A stretch of DNA of 64,000 nt. It comes from Persicobacter psychrovividus (GTDB lineage Bacteria; Bacteroidota; Bacteroidia; Cytophagales; Cyclobacteriaceae). Under the pieces are notes generated by a model. That model was not told where the DNA came from. It searched no databases and saw only the letters and a program-made list of their open reading frames with translations. Both the position numbers and the translations under genes were made by a program. How positions within the stretch are numbered: position 1 is the first letter of the stretch; each line of letters begins with the position of its first letter. Shown one piece after another: positions 42,087 to 49,894 of the stretch. The DNA is taken from NCBI RefSeq assembly GCF_036492425.1, contig NZ_AP025292.1, forward strand, positions 558,001 through 622,000, given 5' to 3'.

Positions 42087-42854
42087 ATGACCTACCTGAA
42101 ATCTATTGCCAAACATGCCATGGACGCCCGCTTCTTCTGGAAGTCTGTACCCAAACGCCTATTATTTGAGCATGTACCCAAGTGTGGTGGAACAACGGTG
42201 GTAAAGTACCTGAGTGATCAGTACCCTTTCAGTAAGACATACCAACTGGATAATCACCAGCCGATGGTCTCTATTCAGCGCTTCAAAAATATGCCCCAGA
42301 AGGAACGTTACAGTTATCATTTTGTGGTCGGGCATATGGCACATTTACTGAAAGATGATGTTCATCCTGAAATGCTCAAGGCGACAATATTGCGTGACCC
42401 GATCGATCGGATGGTTTCCCATTATTACTATGTGTTGCGTCGGCCGACCCATTATTTATATGAACAGGTGAAAAGGGAGGGCGTGAGCCTGAAGGATTAT
42501 GTTACCCTTGAACTGAGTCGGGAATTGCGTAATAATTATGTGCATAGGTTCAGTCAGATTGAAGAAAAACAAATGCTATCGCATCCGAGGGAAGCCCTGG
42601 AAAAGGCGATTGAAGTACTGACGGAGGAATATCAGTTTGTAGGCTTTTTGGAATCGCTGGAGGCAGATTTACTGCGCCTGAAGCACCTGATGGGCTTTTC
42701 GGAAAGTTATGTTCCCATGAAGGCGAACGCTACCGCAGGCAGAAAGAAGGTGGAGGAGCTTGATCCGCAGACCCTCAAAGAGGTGGAGGCGATGAACTTG
42801 CTGGATGTTGCTTTATATCAGAAAATCTGCGATCAGCGGGTGATTGGCGGATAG
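42087..42854 (+). CDS. Sulfotransferase family protein
   Basis: Transfers sulfate from PAPS to a carbohydrate or other acceptor. I start at ATG 42087 (MTYLKSIAKHAMDARFFWKS); an upstream TTG at 42024 keeps the frame open. Seen: the 5'-PSB-like motif FEHVPKCGGTTVVKYL, an acidic/aromatic middle part, and the 3'-PSB-like ATILRDPIDRMVSHYYYVLR. This is the Sulfotransfer_2 pattern of carbohydrate sulfotransferases. Acceptor unknown. It is not in an operon with rimO (divergent) or with the next gene. Confidence 0.88.
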   Translation: MTYLKSIAKHAMDARFFWKSVPKRLLFEHVPKCGGTTVVKYLSDQYPFSKTYQLDNHQPMVSIQRFKNMPQKERYSYHFVVGHMAHLLKDDVHPEMLKATILRDPIDRMVSHYYYVLRRPTHYLYEQVKREGVSLKDYVTLELSRELRNNYVHRFSQIEEKQMLSHPREALEKAIEVLTEEYQFVGFLESLEADLLRLKHLMGFSESYVPMKANATAGRKKVEELDPQTLKEVEAMNLLDVALYQKICDQRVIGG

Positions 42855-42864
42855 GCTTTGGGTT

Positions 42865-42926
42865 CAAGTGCAGCGCTTGACTTGAAAGGTATGATAAGCT
42901 ATCACGAGAGGGATTCTCGCGATAGC
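42865..42926. repeat. Composite of palindromes A' and A
   Basis: Palindrome CAAGTGCAGCGCTTG (42865–42879) is followed at 42898–42926 by the best family A copy: GCTATC-A-CGAGA..TCTCG-C-GATAGC. The same two elements are neighbours at 28644–28722. The composite lies 10 nt after the sulfotransferase stop. Confidence 0.75.
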
Positions 42927-42935
42927 ATTATTATG

Positions 42936-43045
42936 GACCATGACTACCTTGATTTAAAGGATTACCATGATTTTTTATTTTAAATATTGATTTGTGAGTA
43001 ACATCTGTATTGACCTCATCAAAAAAATCTGTGGACAAATTAATA
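42936..43045 (-). repeat. Dispersed repeat, family C, copy 2
   Basis: 42936–42971 is the reverse complement of 21601–21636 with two mismatches. Beyond it, to about 43040, the minus strand reads CCACAGATTTTTTTGATG...ACAGATGTTA..., similar to 21530–21590. It is inverted relative to copy 1. Confidence 0.75.
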
Positions 43046-43077
43046 TCCTCTTAAATTATTTATTCGGTGCTTAAAGG

Positions 43078-44067
43078 TTAGACATACTCTGTTACATGCT
43101 TCACCTTTACAAAACCCGTCGGAGCCTGATCGGTGGTGATGCGCAAGCGGATGCCATCGGCTTCAATCTCATATTGATCAGTAGGACCTAAAAACTGCGA
43201 ACTGACCACTTCCACAGGGATACCCTCTTGACTCCATTGCAGGTCTTCAAAGCGGATGCAGCACGCCTGCCCATCATTGATGTCGAGCTTTTGTGCATCC
43301 TGGGCAGAGAGTAAATTGGCATTTCCGAAAAACCGTGCAACATACGGGCAGTTGGGCTGTCGGTAAAGTTCCTCAGCACTTCCAGACTGAATGATTTTCC
43401 CATCACGCATCACAGCGATTCTATCAGAAAGGCGGAGGGCTTCTTCCATCCAGTGGGTTACCATAATGGCCGTAATATTCGCCTTTCGGAGCATTACTTT
43501 CATGTCGGCAATCAGCTGAATTTTTGTGGGTGTATCGAGGTTGCTGAAGGGTTCATCCATCAGCAGAATTTCAGGTTCTTTGGCCAAAGCCTGCGCAATA
43601 GCAACACGTTGTTGTTGTCCGCCAGAAAGTTCTCGTGGCAATTTTTTGTCCATTCCATTGAGCCCCACCAAATCAATCAGGTAGGTGAGTCTCTTCGCTC
43701 TTTCTTCAGGAACATAACCCCGAATATGCTCGCCAATGTTCCCTGCCACATCATAGAAAGGTTTCAGGTCAAGCCCCTGCTGAATGTAACGCACATTGGC
43801 ATGTCCACGGATCAGCTTCAGCTTTACGGCTTCGGTTTCTTTGCCGTGGAAATACGTTTTTCCAAGTTCAGGGTCTTCAAATCCTCCAATAATTTTCAGC
43901 AGAGTGGTTTTTCCACAGCCACTCTCACCAACTAATGAAAGGATTTCTCCTTGAGCGACATCAAGGTTGATGCAGTCAAGGGCGGGTTTTTTTTCATTCT
44001 CGTAGGTCATAGAGACCTCTTCTACCAAAATGTGGCGCATCTGAATCAGGTTTGATTGTTCGGACAA
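43078..44067 (-). CDS. ABC transporter ATP-binding protein, orphan (PotA/FbpC-like with TOBE)
   Basis: A 329-residue ATPase of the importer type that normally energises iron, spermidine/putrescine or sulfate permeases. Seen: Walker A GESGCGKTTLLKIIGG, Q-loop region YIQQGLDLKPFYDVAGNIGEHIRG, signature LSGGQQQRVAIAQALA, Walker B ILLMDEPFSNLD, H-loop MVTHWMEEA, and a C-terminal TOBE-like domain (about 250–329). The stretch between Walker A and signature is atypical at the place where permeases dock. No permease or binding protein is near, so partner and substrate are unknown. The start may be M1 or M10. Confidence 0.9.
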   Translation of the reverse strand: MSEQSNLIQMRHILVEEVSMTYENEKKPALDCINLDVAQGEILSLVGESGCGKTTLLKIIGGFEDPELGKTYFHGKETEAVKLKLIRGHANVRYIQQGLDLKPFYDVAGNIGEHIRGYVPEERAKRLTYLIDLVGLNGMDKKLPRELSGGQQQRVAIAQALAKEPEILLMDEPFSNLDTPTKIQLIADMKVMLRKANITAIMVTHWMEEALRLSDRIAVMRDGKIIQSGSAEELYRQPNCPYVARFFGNANLLSAQDAQKLDINDGQACCIRFEDLQWSQEGIPVEVVSSQFLGPTDQYEIEADGIRLRITTDQAPTGFVKVKHVTEYV

Positions 44068-44295
44068 ATAAGGGGAAAAATGAAGTAGTTCGCAAATAGA
44101 GATTTTTAATATGTATATAATTAGGCGGATGAAGTGAGCGTTCCTGTCTTTTTGGAAAGGGAAGATGTAGGTGCTCAGGTGCGGTCAGATTTAGGCGCAA
44201 TACTGACAGGGTGGGCAAGGAATTTATTGATAAAATCATGGTACAGGTCGTGAAAATTGAATTGATAATGTACCTTTGAAAGAATTATAAGTTTA

Positions 44296-45264
44296 ATGAA
44301 GCATTGGCTTAACGATACGATGAATAATTGCTTTAGAAAAATAAAAAATATTCAGTGGCTTCCTGTGGTACTCATGCTGTTTGTGATCAGTGTACTGAGT
44401 GCCTGCAAGGATAATCAGGAGTGTTTTGATGAAAATAATGATTACGTTGTCGGGAATTTTTTTGCCAGGAATGAAGATGGAACATTGCAGGAACAACCCG
44501 TTGCTGTACCGATAGATTCCATGATTGCCATTACTGAAAGCGGACAACAGAAGGTTATTACACAGGATGATGAAGGAAACAGTCAACCTATTACTTTAGG
44601 TACTGAATTTCGATTGAATCTGAGTCCCCATGATCGTACGATTACTTATTATCTCGAACAGGCGGGTTTTGGCGATACTATTCAGTTTACTTACAGTGTT
44701 CTTCCGAGGTTTATTTCTGAAGCCTGTGGGGTGGGTTTCGTTTATAAAGACCTGACGATGGCCATCTCGGATCAGGGAAAGCAAGTTTTTCCTGAAGGGG
44801 AAGTGTTACAGACCGATCTGAAGAGCGGACTACCCAATATTCAGTTTGTTTTGGAGTGCCACCCAGAATACAATGATTATGTGAAGGTGGATTTTCAGAA
44901 TTTGGCAGGCGAACCAGAGCTTTATCAGTTTGATTCCATTTATACCGTATTCCCTGATAATACTTATATCAATATTCTGAAGGGATTACAGCGAACAAGC
45001 GTGGACTTACCGATTGCCCTGGGGCTGACTTCGCAAGACTACTACCTGGTACGCGAAGGCATCACAAGCAAACTGAACGTACAGGTGAATGCTCGGCGAT
45101 ACCTGACAGGCAGCGGTTGTGGGCCAGGTGTGGTTTATACGCAGCTGAAAGTACAAGGCGCTCCAGATGCGAGCATCAACAAAATAGAAACTGTTCAAAC
45201 AGAAATTTTATCTGATGATAATACGAATGTTAAAATACTTTTTAACCCTCTTACTGGTAATTAA
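44296..45264 (+). CDS. DUF6452-like lipoprotein
   Basis: A 322-residue predicted lipoprotein. Seen: signal peptide (IQWLPVVLMLFVISVLSAC) with lipobox LSAC, followed by CKDNQECFDENND and a beta-rich chain with two cysteine-containing segments (SEACGVGFVYKDLTM, about 145, and GSGCGPGVVYTQLKV, about 275) that look like an internal duplication. DUF6452 proteins are usually about half this length, so this may be a two-unit form. The gene overlaps the DUF6048 gene by 38 nt; the two families are neighbours in many Bacteroidota and are presumably an outer-membrane unit. Function unknown. Confidence 0.75.
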   Translation: MKHWLNDTMNNCFRKIKNIQWLPVVLMLFVISVLSACKDNQECFDENNDYVVGNFFARNEDGTLQEQPVAVPIDSMIAITESGQQKVITQDDEGNSQPITLGTEFRLNLSPHDRTITYYLEQAGFGDTIQFTYSVLPRFISEACGVGFVYKDLTMAISDQGKQVFPEGEVLQTDLKSGLPNIQFVLECHPEYNDYVKVDFQNLAGEPELYQFDSIYTVFPDNTYINILKGLQRTSVDLPIALGLTSQDYYLVREGITSKLNVQVNARRYLTGSGCGPGVVYTQLKVQGAPDASINKIETVQTEILSDDNTNVKILFNPLTGN

Positions 45265-46072
45265 TGGCCTGTCTGCCTTTGCGCAGTATGTTGACCCTGC
45301 CACAAGGAACGACGGGATTATGGATAAGGACATCTCGCTGGATTCTGCTGATATGGCCAATATGTCTGAGCGGCCGCCCCGAGAAAAATTGGGGAAAGAA
45401 TATAAATACCGTGCCGTGGAGGGGTGGTTTATTCCTTCAACATTGCGGGTAGGCGTGGATTTATGGTCTTTGGGAGAAACAGCCTTTACCAAAGGGAATT
45501 CAGACCTGAGGATTCATGCTGATACCGATATTGGGCGATGGCATTTATCTGCCGAGTTTGGCCGTCAGGTTTATACTGCTCGGCGGGATTCTATTTTTGC
45601 TGCTGATAATTCGTGGATTAAGAGCTCCCCTATTTATAATTATGAGTCCAAAGGGCAGTATATCAAGTATGGCGTGGATTTGAACTTATCGCCTCGTAGT
45701 TGGGATCGTTCAATGGTTTTCTTCGGAGTGCGTCGGGCAGATTCTTTTTACAGTGAGCGCTTCAGTTATTTGCTTACCAATGATTTTGGAGATTCAAATC
45801 AATCACTGAGCCTGTCGGGTTCGCATACAAGTTGGTATGAATTGCTGTTTGGCTACCGGGCGAATATCGGAGAAGGCTTTGGCGTTGGCTGGACTGGCGG
45901 GCTGCAATTTGGAACCTCAACAGCCGATCAGGGAACTGCTGTAGCTATGATGCCGTCATTTGCTCCGGGCTATGGTTTATTACGACGAAAATCAAGGTAT
46001 TTCTTTGAGCTGAACCTTTATTATACCATTCGATTCTGGGATAAGGGTATTCCGAAAGCAAAGCCGAAATAG
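45227..46072 (+). CDS. DUF6048 family outer-membrane protein
   Basis: A predicted beta-barrel-like protein of 281 residues. I start at ATG 45227 (MLKYFLTLLLVINGLSAFAQ, signal peptide); the ATG at 45215 is an alternative. Seen: alternating hydrophobic/aromatic strands from about residue 70, a conserved-looking YRAVEGWFIPSTLRVGVDLWSLG and the end in FFELNLYYTIRFWD with terminal aromatic residues, as in outer-membrane barrels. It overlaps the upstream DUF6452 lipoprotein gene by 38 nt in another frame, so translation is likely coupled. A terminator follows. Confidence 0.82.
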   Translation: MLKYFLTLLLVINGLSAFAQYVDPATRNDGIMDKDISLDSADMANMSERPPREKLGKEYKYRAVEGWFIPSTLRVGVDLWSLGETAFTKGNSDLRIHADTDIGRWHLSAEFGRQVYTARRDSIFAADNSWIKSSPIYNYESKGQYIKYGVDLNLSPRSWDRSMVFFGVRRADSFYSERFSYLLTNDFGDSNQSLSLSGSHTSWYELLFGYRANIGEGFGVGWTGGLQFGTSTADQGTAVAMMPSFAPGYGLLRRKSRYFFELNLYYTIRFWDKGIPKAKPK

Positions 46073-46087
46073 AAGGAGTAGAAAATG

Positions 46088-46128
46088 AAAAAGCCTGTAT
46101 AGATCATGTATCGATACAGGCTTTTTTT
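46088..46128. terminator. Terminator after DUF6048
   Basis: 13-bp stem AAAAAGCCTGTAT / ATACAGGCTTTTT with a 13-nt loop; T-tract on +, A-tract on the other side, between convergent genes. Confidence 0.9.
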
Positions 46129-46133
46129 ATGGC

Positions 46134-47021
46134 TTATTTTTCGCCTTCATCAATCTTAAGTTGAAGCGCCTTAACCTCTTCAATGGTGAGGTTGGAGCTT
46201 TTTGCAACAAATTCAATATCCGCACCTAATCTTAGCATGTTTATAGCAACGGCGGTAACACCTTCTTCTCGGCCTACCTCCCTGCCTTCTTCTCTACCTT
46301 CCTCCCTGCTATACTTAATGGTATTATAGTAATCTCTCATGCTTTTGAGTGATTCTTGATATTGATGAGCTTCCATTTTGTCTAATTTTGAGATCTGAGC
46401 AATTTCAAAAAAGTTTTCAAATACACGTTCCTGCAGTTGTTGAGGACGATTTTCCAACATGTGCAGGTTCCTGAGCAAAAATAACCATTTATCAAATCGA
46501 TTTTCAAGTTGATCCAAGGTTTTTGTGAATTTGGGTGTTTCCAAATAAATGAAAGTTAATTTATCGTAAAGGACTTCACCCGTTTTTACATTCATTAATT
46601 TGGCGGTATGTAAAAGATCTTCTTTTGGAAATAATGCTGAGCCCAAAATGAAGTTCAGGATGCCGATGGAATAAACCCCTTTCAGGTCAAAATCCCATTC
46701 CTTTCCTGGTTCAGCTTGTTCTTGCAAGGGAAAAGTGGCATAATAAATCGTTCGTTCCATGAAGTTTTTCTGCTTGGCGCGCTGCAGTTCAATGATAAAC
46801 TTCTCTCCCTTTTCATTCTCACAAAATAAATCAAAAATGGCCTTGCGTTCAGCTTCGGTGCGTGCGTAATGCTCATTTTTATGAAACGTAAGGGTTTTGA
46901 TCTGGTCTTCGGGCGGCAAAAGTTGATTCAGAAAATCAATCAACATCTCTTTGCTTTGCTCTTCACCAAAAAGTTTTTTGAAACCAAAATCAGTAAATGG
47001 ATTTATATATACTTCCTTCAT
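46134..47021 (-). CDS. Rpn/PD-(D/E)XK nuclease family protein, copy 2
   Basis: A 295-residue paralogue of the gene at 35725, in opposite orientation. Seen: same N-terminus MKEVYINPFTDFGFKKLFGEE, AIFDLFCENE and FIIELQRAKQ with the D...ExQ catalytic pattern, and a C-terminal tail with four tetrapeptide units (REEG-REEG-REVG-REEG) and the helical end MLRLGADIEFVAKSSNL. The proteins are nearly identical over the first 230 residues while codons differ at many third positions, which points to an old duplication kept under selection. No detached tail ORF follows this copy; instead the terminator is 6 nt after the stop. Confidence 0.9.
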   Translation of the reverse strand: MKEVYINPFTDFGFKKLFGEEQSKEMLIDFLNQLLPPEDQIKTLTFHKNEHYARTEAERKAIFDLFCENEKGEKFIIELQRAKQKNFMERTIYYATFPLQEQAEPGKEWDFDLKGVYSIGILNFILGSALFPKEDLLHTAKLMNVKTGEVLYDKLTFIYLETPKFTKTLDQLENRFDKWLFLLRNLHMLENRPQQLQERVFENFFEIAQISKLDKMEAHQYQESLKSMRDYYNTIKYSREEGREEGREVGREEGVTAVAINMLRLGADIEFVAKSSNLTIEEVKALQLKIDEGEK

Positions 47022-47080
47022 TCGCTAAGGGCTTAGTATTTAACCTAATATAATCTAAATCTTTCCGACCTACAAATGAA

Positions 47081-47122
47081 TGTTAAGCCAACCCAAAGAT
47101 GCAAGGGCGTGCCCCTGCACCT
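47081..47122. repeat. Short dispersed repeat elements before the lactonase gene
   Basis: CCAACCCAAAG (47088–47098) is the reverse complement of 31651–31661. Next to it GCAAGGGC-GT-GCCCCTGC (47101–47118) is a near-perfect palindrome. This fits the pattern of repeat elements in intergenic gaps. Confidence 0.5.
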
Positions 47123-47129
47123 GCGATCA

Positions 47130-48299
47130 TCACTTTACCCACTTCAGGCAGACTGGCGTAGGGATTTCGAACACCTCCGAAGAAACCTTGAGCCCATTTT
47201 CCCCCAACTGAACCACAGTTACATTGCTGCTGTCCTGATTGGCGATCAAAAGGAATTTCCCATCAGGGGATAAAAGCATGTCCCGAGGGGTTGTGCCCTG
47301 TGCAGAAATATATCCCTTTTTAGTTAGTAAGCCACTTACCGGGTCAATGCTGAATACAGCGACATCATTATGCGGAATGCGATTGGAGGCATATAAATGT
47401 TTGCCATCAGCACTGATGATGATCGCCCCGCCTGTGGCAGGAAGCGACGGATCTTTGCGTGTTTCGGCTAATTGCATGATTTGATCATTGCCATCCAAGA
47501 CAGCCACTTTACCGCTTAATTCTGTGATTACATATTTATAATCGGAAACAGGGCTAAATGCCATATGCCGAGGGCCACTGCCTGCAGGCAATTGAATGAC
47601 CTTCGGTTCGCTTAGTTGCTCCCCTTCGATTTTATATTTATACAAAGCATCTGTTCCCAAATCGACAGCGTAAAGATTCCCTGTCTTGGGATTGAAGGTG
47701 GACATATGCGCATGAGGCCCTTCTTGTCGGTTGGTGTCGGGACCTACGCCTTCGTGTCGATCCGTATTGACTTTTCCTGAGAAATGACCTTCTTTATCCA
47801 AAGCCAAAACGGCAATATTTCCTGTGCCATAATTCGCCACGGCTACATTTTTCCCGTCAGGCGCAACTTCAACATAACAAGGGTAAGCCCCATACGTACC
47901 ATTTTTACTGATTTCTTTCAATGATTTTTTTGCTACATCAAAAGCATAAGCAACGAACGGCGCACCTTTGTCGGTGGTGTTTTCAGGTACCTCGCTGCAG
48001 GCGTAAAGCACTTTTCCGTTGGGGTGGATATTCAGGTAGGAGGGATTGGTAATTCCTTTGGCAGTGAATTGGTGACTCAGTTGCCCGTTTTCGGAATTAA
48101 AATCATACAAATACAGTCCTTCAGCTTTGCCGTCTACATGCCCCTCTTTTTGGGTGTAAGTACCAATGGCTAAGGTGAAATGTGCTGTTGTTTTGGTGTC
48201 GTCATTCATATTTTCTACCTCTTTAGTTTCGTTTGTGCAGGCCAAAGCTCCGAGGAACATTGCTGTGAATAAAAGTCGGTGGATGTTGTGGTATATCAT
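47130..48299 (-). CDS. Lactonase-family beta-propeller lipoprotein (6-phosphogluconolactonase fold)
   Basis: A 389-residue protein of the Pgl/lactonase (YbhE-type) family. Seen: lipoprotein signal (HRLLFTAMFLGALAC, lipobox ALAC), then a seven-bladed propeller: FTLAIGTYTQKEGHVDGKAEGLYLYDFNSENG, NPSYLNIHPNGKVLYACSE, YVEVAPDGKNVAVANYGTGNIAVL, GPHAHMSTFNPKTGNLYAVDLGTD, GSGPRHMAFSPVSDYKYVITEL, HLYASNRIPHNDVAVF, RDMLLSPDGKFLLIANQDS. The lipid anchor makes a role in cytosolic pentose phosphate flux unlikely; a periplasmic or surface lactonase is the better reading. Single gene. Confidence 0.88.
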   Translation of the reverse strand: MIYHNIHRLLFTAMFLGALACTNETKEVENMNDDTKTTAHFTLAIGTYTQKEGHVDGKAEGLYLYDFNSENGQLSHQFTAKGITNPSYLNIHPNGKVLYACSEVPENTTDKGAPFVAYAFDVAKKSLKEISKNGTYGAYPCYVEVAPDGKNVAVANYGTGNIAVLALDKEGHFSGKVNTDRHEGVGPDTNRQEGPHAHMSTFNPKTGNLYAVDLGTDALYKYKIEGEQLSEPKVIQLPAGSGPRHMAFSPVSDYKYVITELSGKVAVLDGNDQIMQLAETRKDPSLPATGGAIIISADGKHLYASNRIPHNDVAVFSIDPVSGLLTKKGYISAQGTTPRDMLLSPDGKFLLIANQDSSNVTVVQLGENGLKVSSEVFEIPTPVCLKWVK

Positions 48300-48481
48300 T
48301 AGTGTGAGTAATTGGGTAAGTGTCGTTCATGATACCCGTGTGCAGGGCTCTAAAAACGGGAAGTTAGCAGGATTTGCTTCTTTAAGGAAAAAAGAGGAGA
48401 AATTTTATTGTCAATATCGCCGAATGGAACACCATGCAGGCTGCAGTTGCCACAGAATTAGATTGTTTGAATTATTGGCAC

Positions 48482-48509
48482 TTGCTTTGCAAAATATCTA
48501 TTATCTTTG
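48482..48509 (+). promoter_or_regulatory. Promoter of rlmN
   Basis: TTG (48482–48484), 17-nt spacer, TATCTTTG (48502–48509). An exact -7 and acceptable -33 give a leader of about 35 nt before the ATG at 48550. Confidence 0.7.
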
Positions 48510-48549
48510 TAAAGGTGAGCGATTGCTCGTCGGCAAAACAGAATGTTAG

Positions 48550-49602
48550 ATGATGGATAAGGTTTCTGAAAAGCAGGACATAAGAAGACTGAGCCTGGCG
48601 CAGTTGAAAGAAAAATTCACGGAAATGGGCGAGAAGGCGTTCCGTGCGAAGCAAGTTTATGAATGGTTGTGGAAAAAGTCTGCAACAAGCTTCGAAGAGA
48701 TGACAAATTTGAGCAAATCACTTCGTGAGAACCTGAATGCTAATTTTGTAATTAACAGTATTGCTGTCGATGAGGCACAAATCTCGGCAGACCGCACGAT
48801 AAAATCGGCTTTTCAGCTATACGATCGACATTTGGTGGAGGGCGTGCTGATCCCTGCCGATGATCGAATGACCGCCTGTGTGTCATCACAAGTAGGGTGT
48901 TCGCTCTCGTGTTCGTTTTGTGCAACAGGGTATATGGATCGTAAGCGAAACCTTGACGCGGGTGAGATTTACGATCAGGTGGTAACCATTGCCAAACAGG
49001 CGGAGGAGAATTACGGGCAGCCATTGACCAACATTGTGTATATGGGCATGGGGGAACCGTTGCTGAATTATAAAAACGTGTGGGAGTCGATAGAGAAAAT
49101 CACTTCTGAAGAAGGTTTGAATATGTCGCCTCGCCGTATCACGGTATCAACCGCTGGTGTTGCTAAAATGATCACCAAGCTTGCCGACGACGGTGCTAAG
49201 TTCCGTTTGGCGCTCTCTTTGCATGCGCCAACTGATGAAAAGCGAAATCGTATTATGCCGATCAATGAAACCAATAATTTGGCAGTATTGATCGATGCCA
49301 TGAAATACTGGTATAAGGTTACTAAAAGCAGAATCACTTTTGAGTACATTGTTTTCAATGACTTCAATGATACTATAGAAGATGCGCGGAACTTGCTGAA
49401 AATTTGCCGTAAAGTACCGAGCAAAGTGAATATCATCGAGTATAACCCAATTAAAGAGGCTGACTTTATTAATGCCGATGGGGATAAGATTGACAAGTTT
49501 GCCAACTTTCTGGAGAAAAATGATATTACTGTAATGGTTCGCCGAAGCCGAGGAAAAGATATAGATGCTGCCTGTGGGCAATTAGCGAATAGAAAAAATT
49601 AA
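48550..49602 (+). CDS. rlmN: 23S rRNA (adenine-2503-C2)-methyltransferase
   Basis: Radical-SAM enzyme that methylates A2503 of 23S rRNA (and A37 of some tRNAs). Seen: N-terminal helical domain LAQLKEKFTEMGEKAFRAKQVYEWLWKK, the cluster motif CSLSCSFCATG, NIVYMGMGEPLLNY, VSTAGV, LALSLHAPTDEKR, FEYIVFNDFND, and a C-terminal Cys in DAACGQL that fits the methyl-carrying Cys. Length 350. A strong promoter lies just upstream and a terminator just downstream, so it is monocistronic. Confidence 0.96.
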   Translation: MMDKVSEKQDIRRLSLAQLKEKFTEMGEKAFRAKQVYEWLWKKSATSFEEMTNLSKSLRENLNANFVINSIAVDEAQISADRTIKSAFQLYDRHLVEGVLIPADDRMTACVSSQVGCSLSCSFCATGYMDRKRNLDAGEIYDQVVTIAKQAEENYGQPLTNIVYMGMGEPLLNYKNVWESIEKITSEEGLNMSPRRITVSTAGVAKMITKLADDGAKFRLALSLHAPTDEKRNRIMPINETNNLAVLIDAMKYWYKVTKSRITFEYIVFNDFNDTIEDARNLLKICRKVPSKVNIIEYNPIKEADFINADGDKIDKFANFLEKNDITVMVRRSRGKDIDAACGQLANRKN

Positions 49603-49625
49603 AATCATCGCTCCTGTAATCAGCT

Positions 49626-49664
49626 AAAAAAAGCTATCAGACTTAATTCTGATAGCTTTTTTTT
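49626..49664. terminator. Terminator of rlmN
   Basis: 10-bp stem AGCTATCAGA / TCTGATAGCT extended by A6/T6, 6-nt loop, and a long T-run on +. Confidence 0.9.
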
Positions 49665-49894
49665 ATTTCATAATTTTCTGTTTCCCAGCTTTTGGTATAG
49701 ATGTCAATGGTTTTATCTACGCCGAAGGTATAGATGATGTCCTTGAAGCGCATGATTTCTTCAATTTCGCACATGGACATCGGCCTTTCATATTCACGAT
49801 TCAACAGGGACAATAACGGGTACAGTCCTTTTTCTGATAAACAGAGGACTTTCTCGCGAAAATTGTGTCTGAAAAGTTCTTGTATTGTTCTCAT
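49643..49894 (-). CDS. Small hypothetical protein (83 residues)
   Basis: An ORF convergent with rlmN. Seen: MRTIQELFRHNFREKVLCLSEKGLYPLL...; a mixed alpha-type composition that looks like a real soluble protein, with no recognised family. Its last eight residues are encoded by the rlmN terminator hairpin. A near-match TACCTTGA to the -7 consensus lies about 20 nt upstream on the minus strand. Real but uncharacterised is slightly more likely than spurious. Confidence 0.5.
   Translation of the reverse strand: MRTIQELFRHNFREKVLCLSEKGLYPLLSLLNREYERPMSMCEIEEIMRFKDIIYTFGVDKTIDIYTKSWETENYEIKKSYQN

Noticed and set aside
35725-47021. Composite transposon bounded by two transposase-like genes
   Set aside because: The Rpn-type genes are not classical transposases, no terminal inverted repeats or target duplications were seen, and the enclosed genes (bshC, rimO) are housekeeping.
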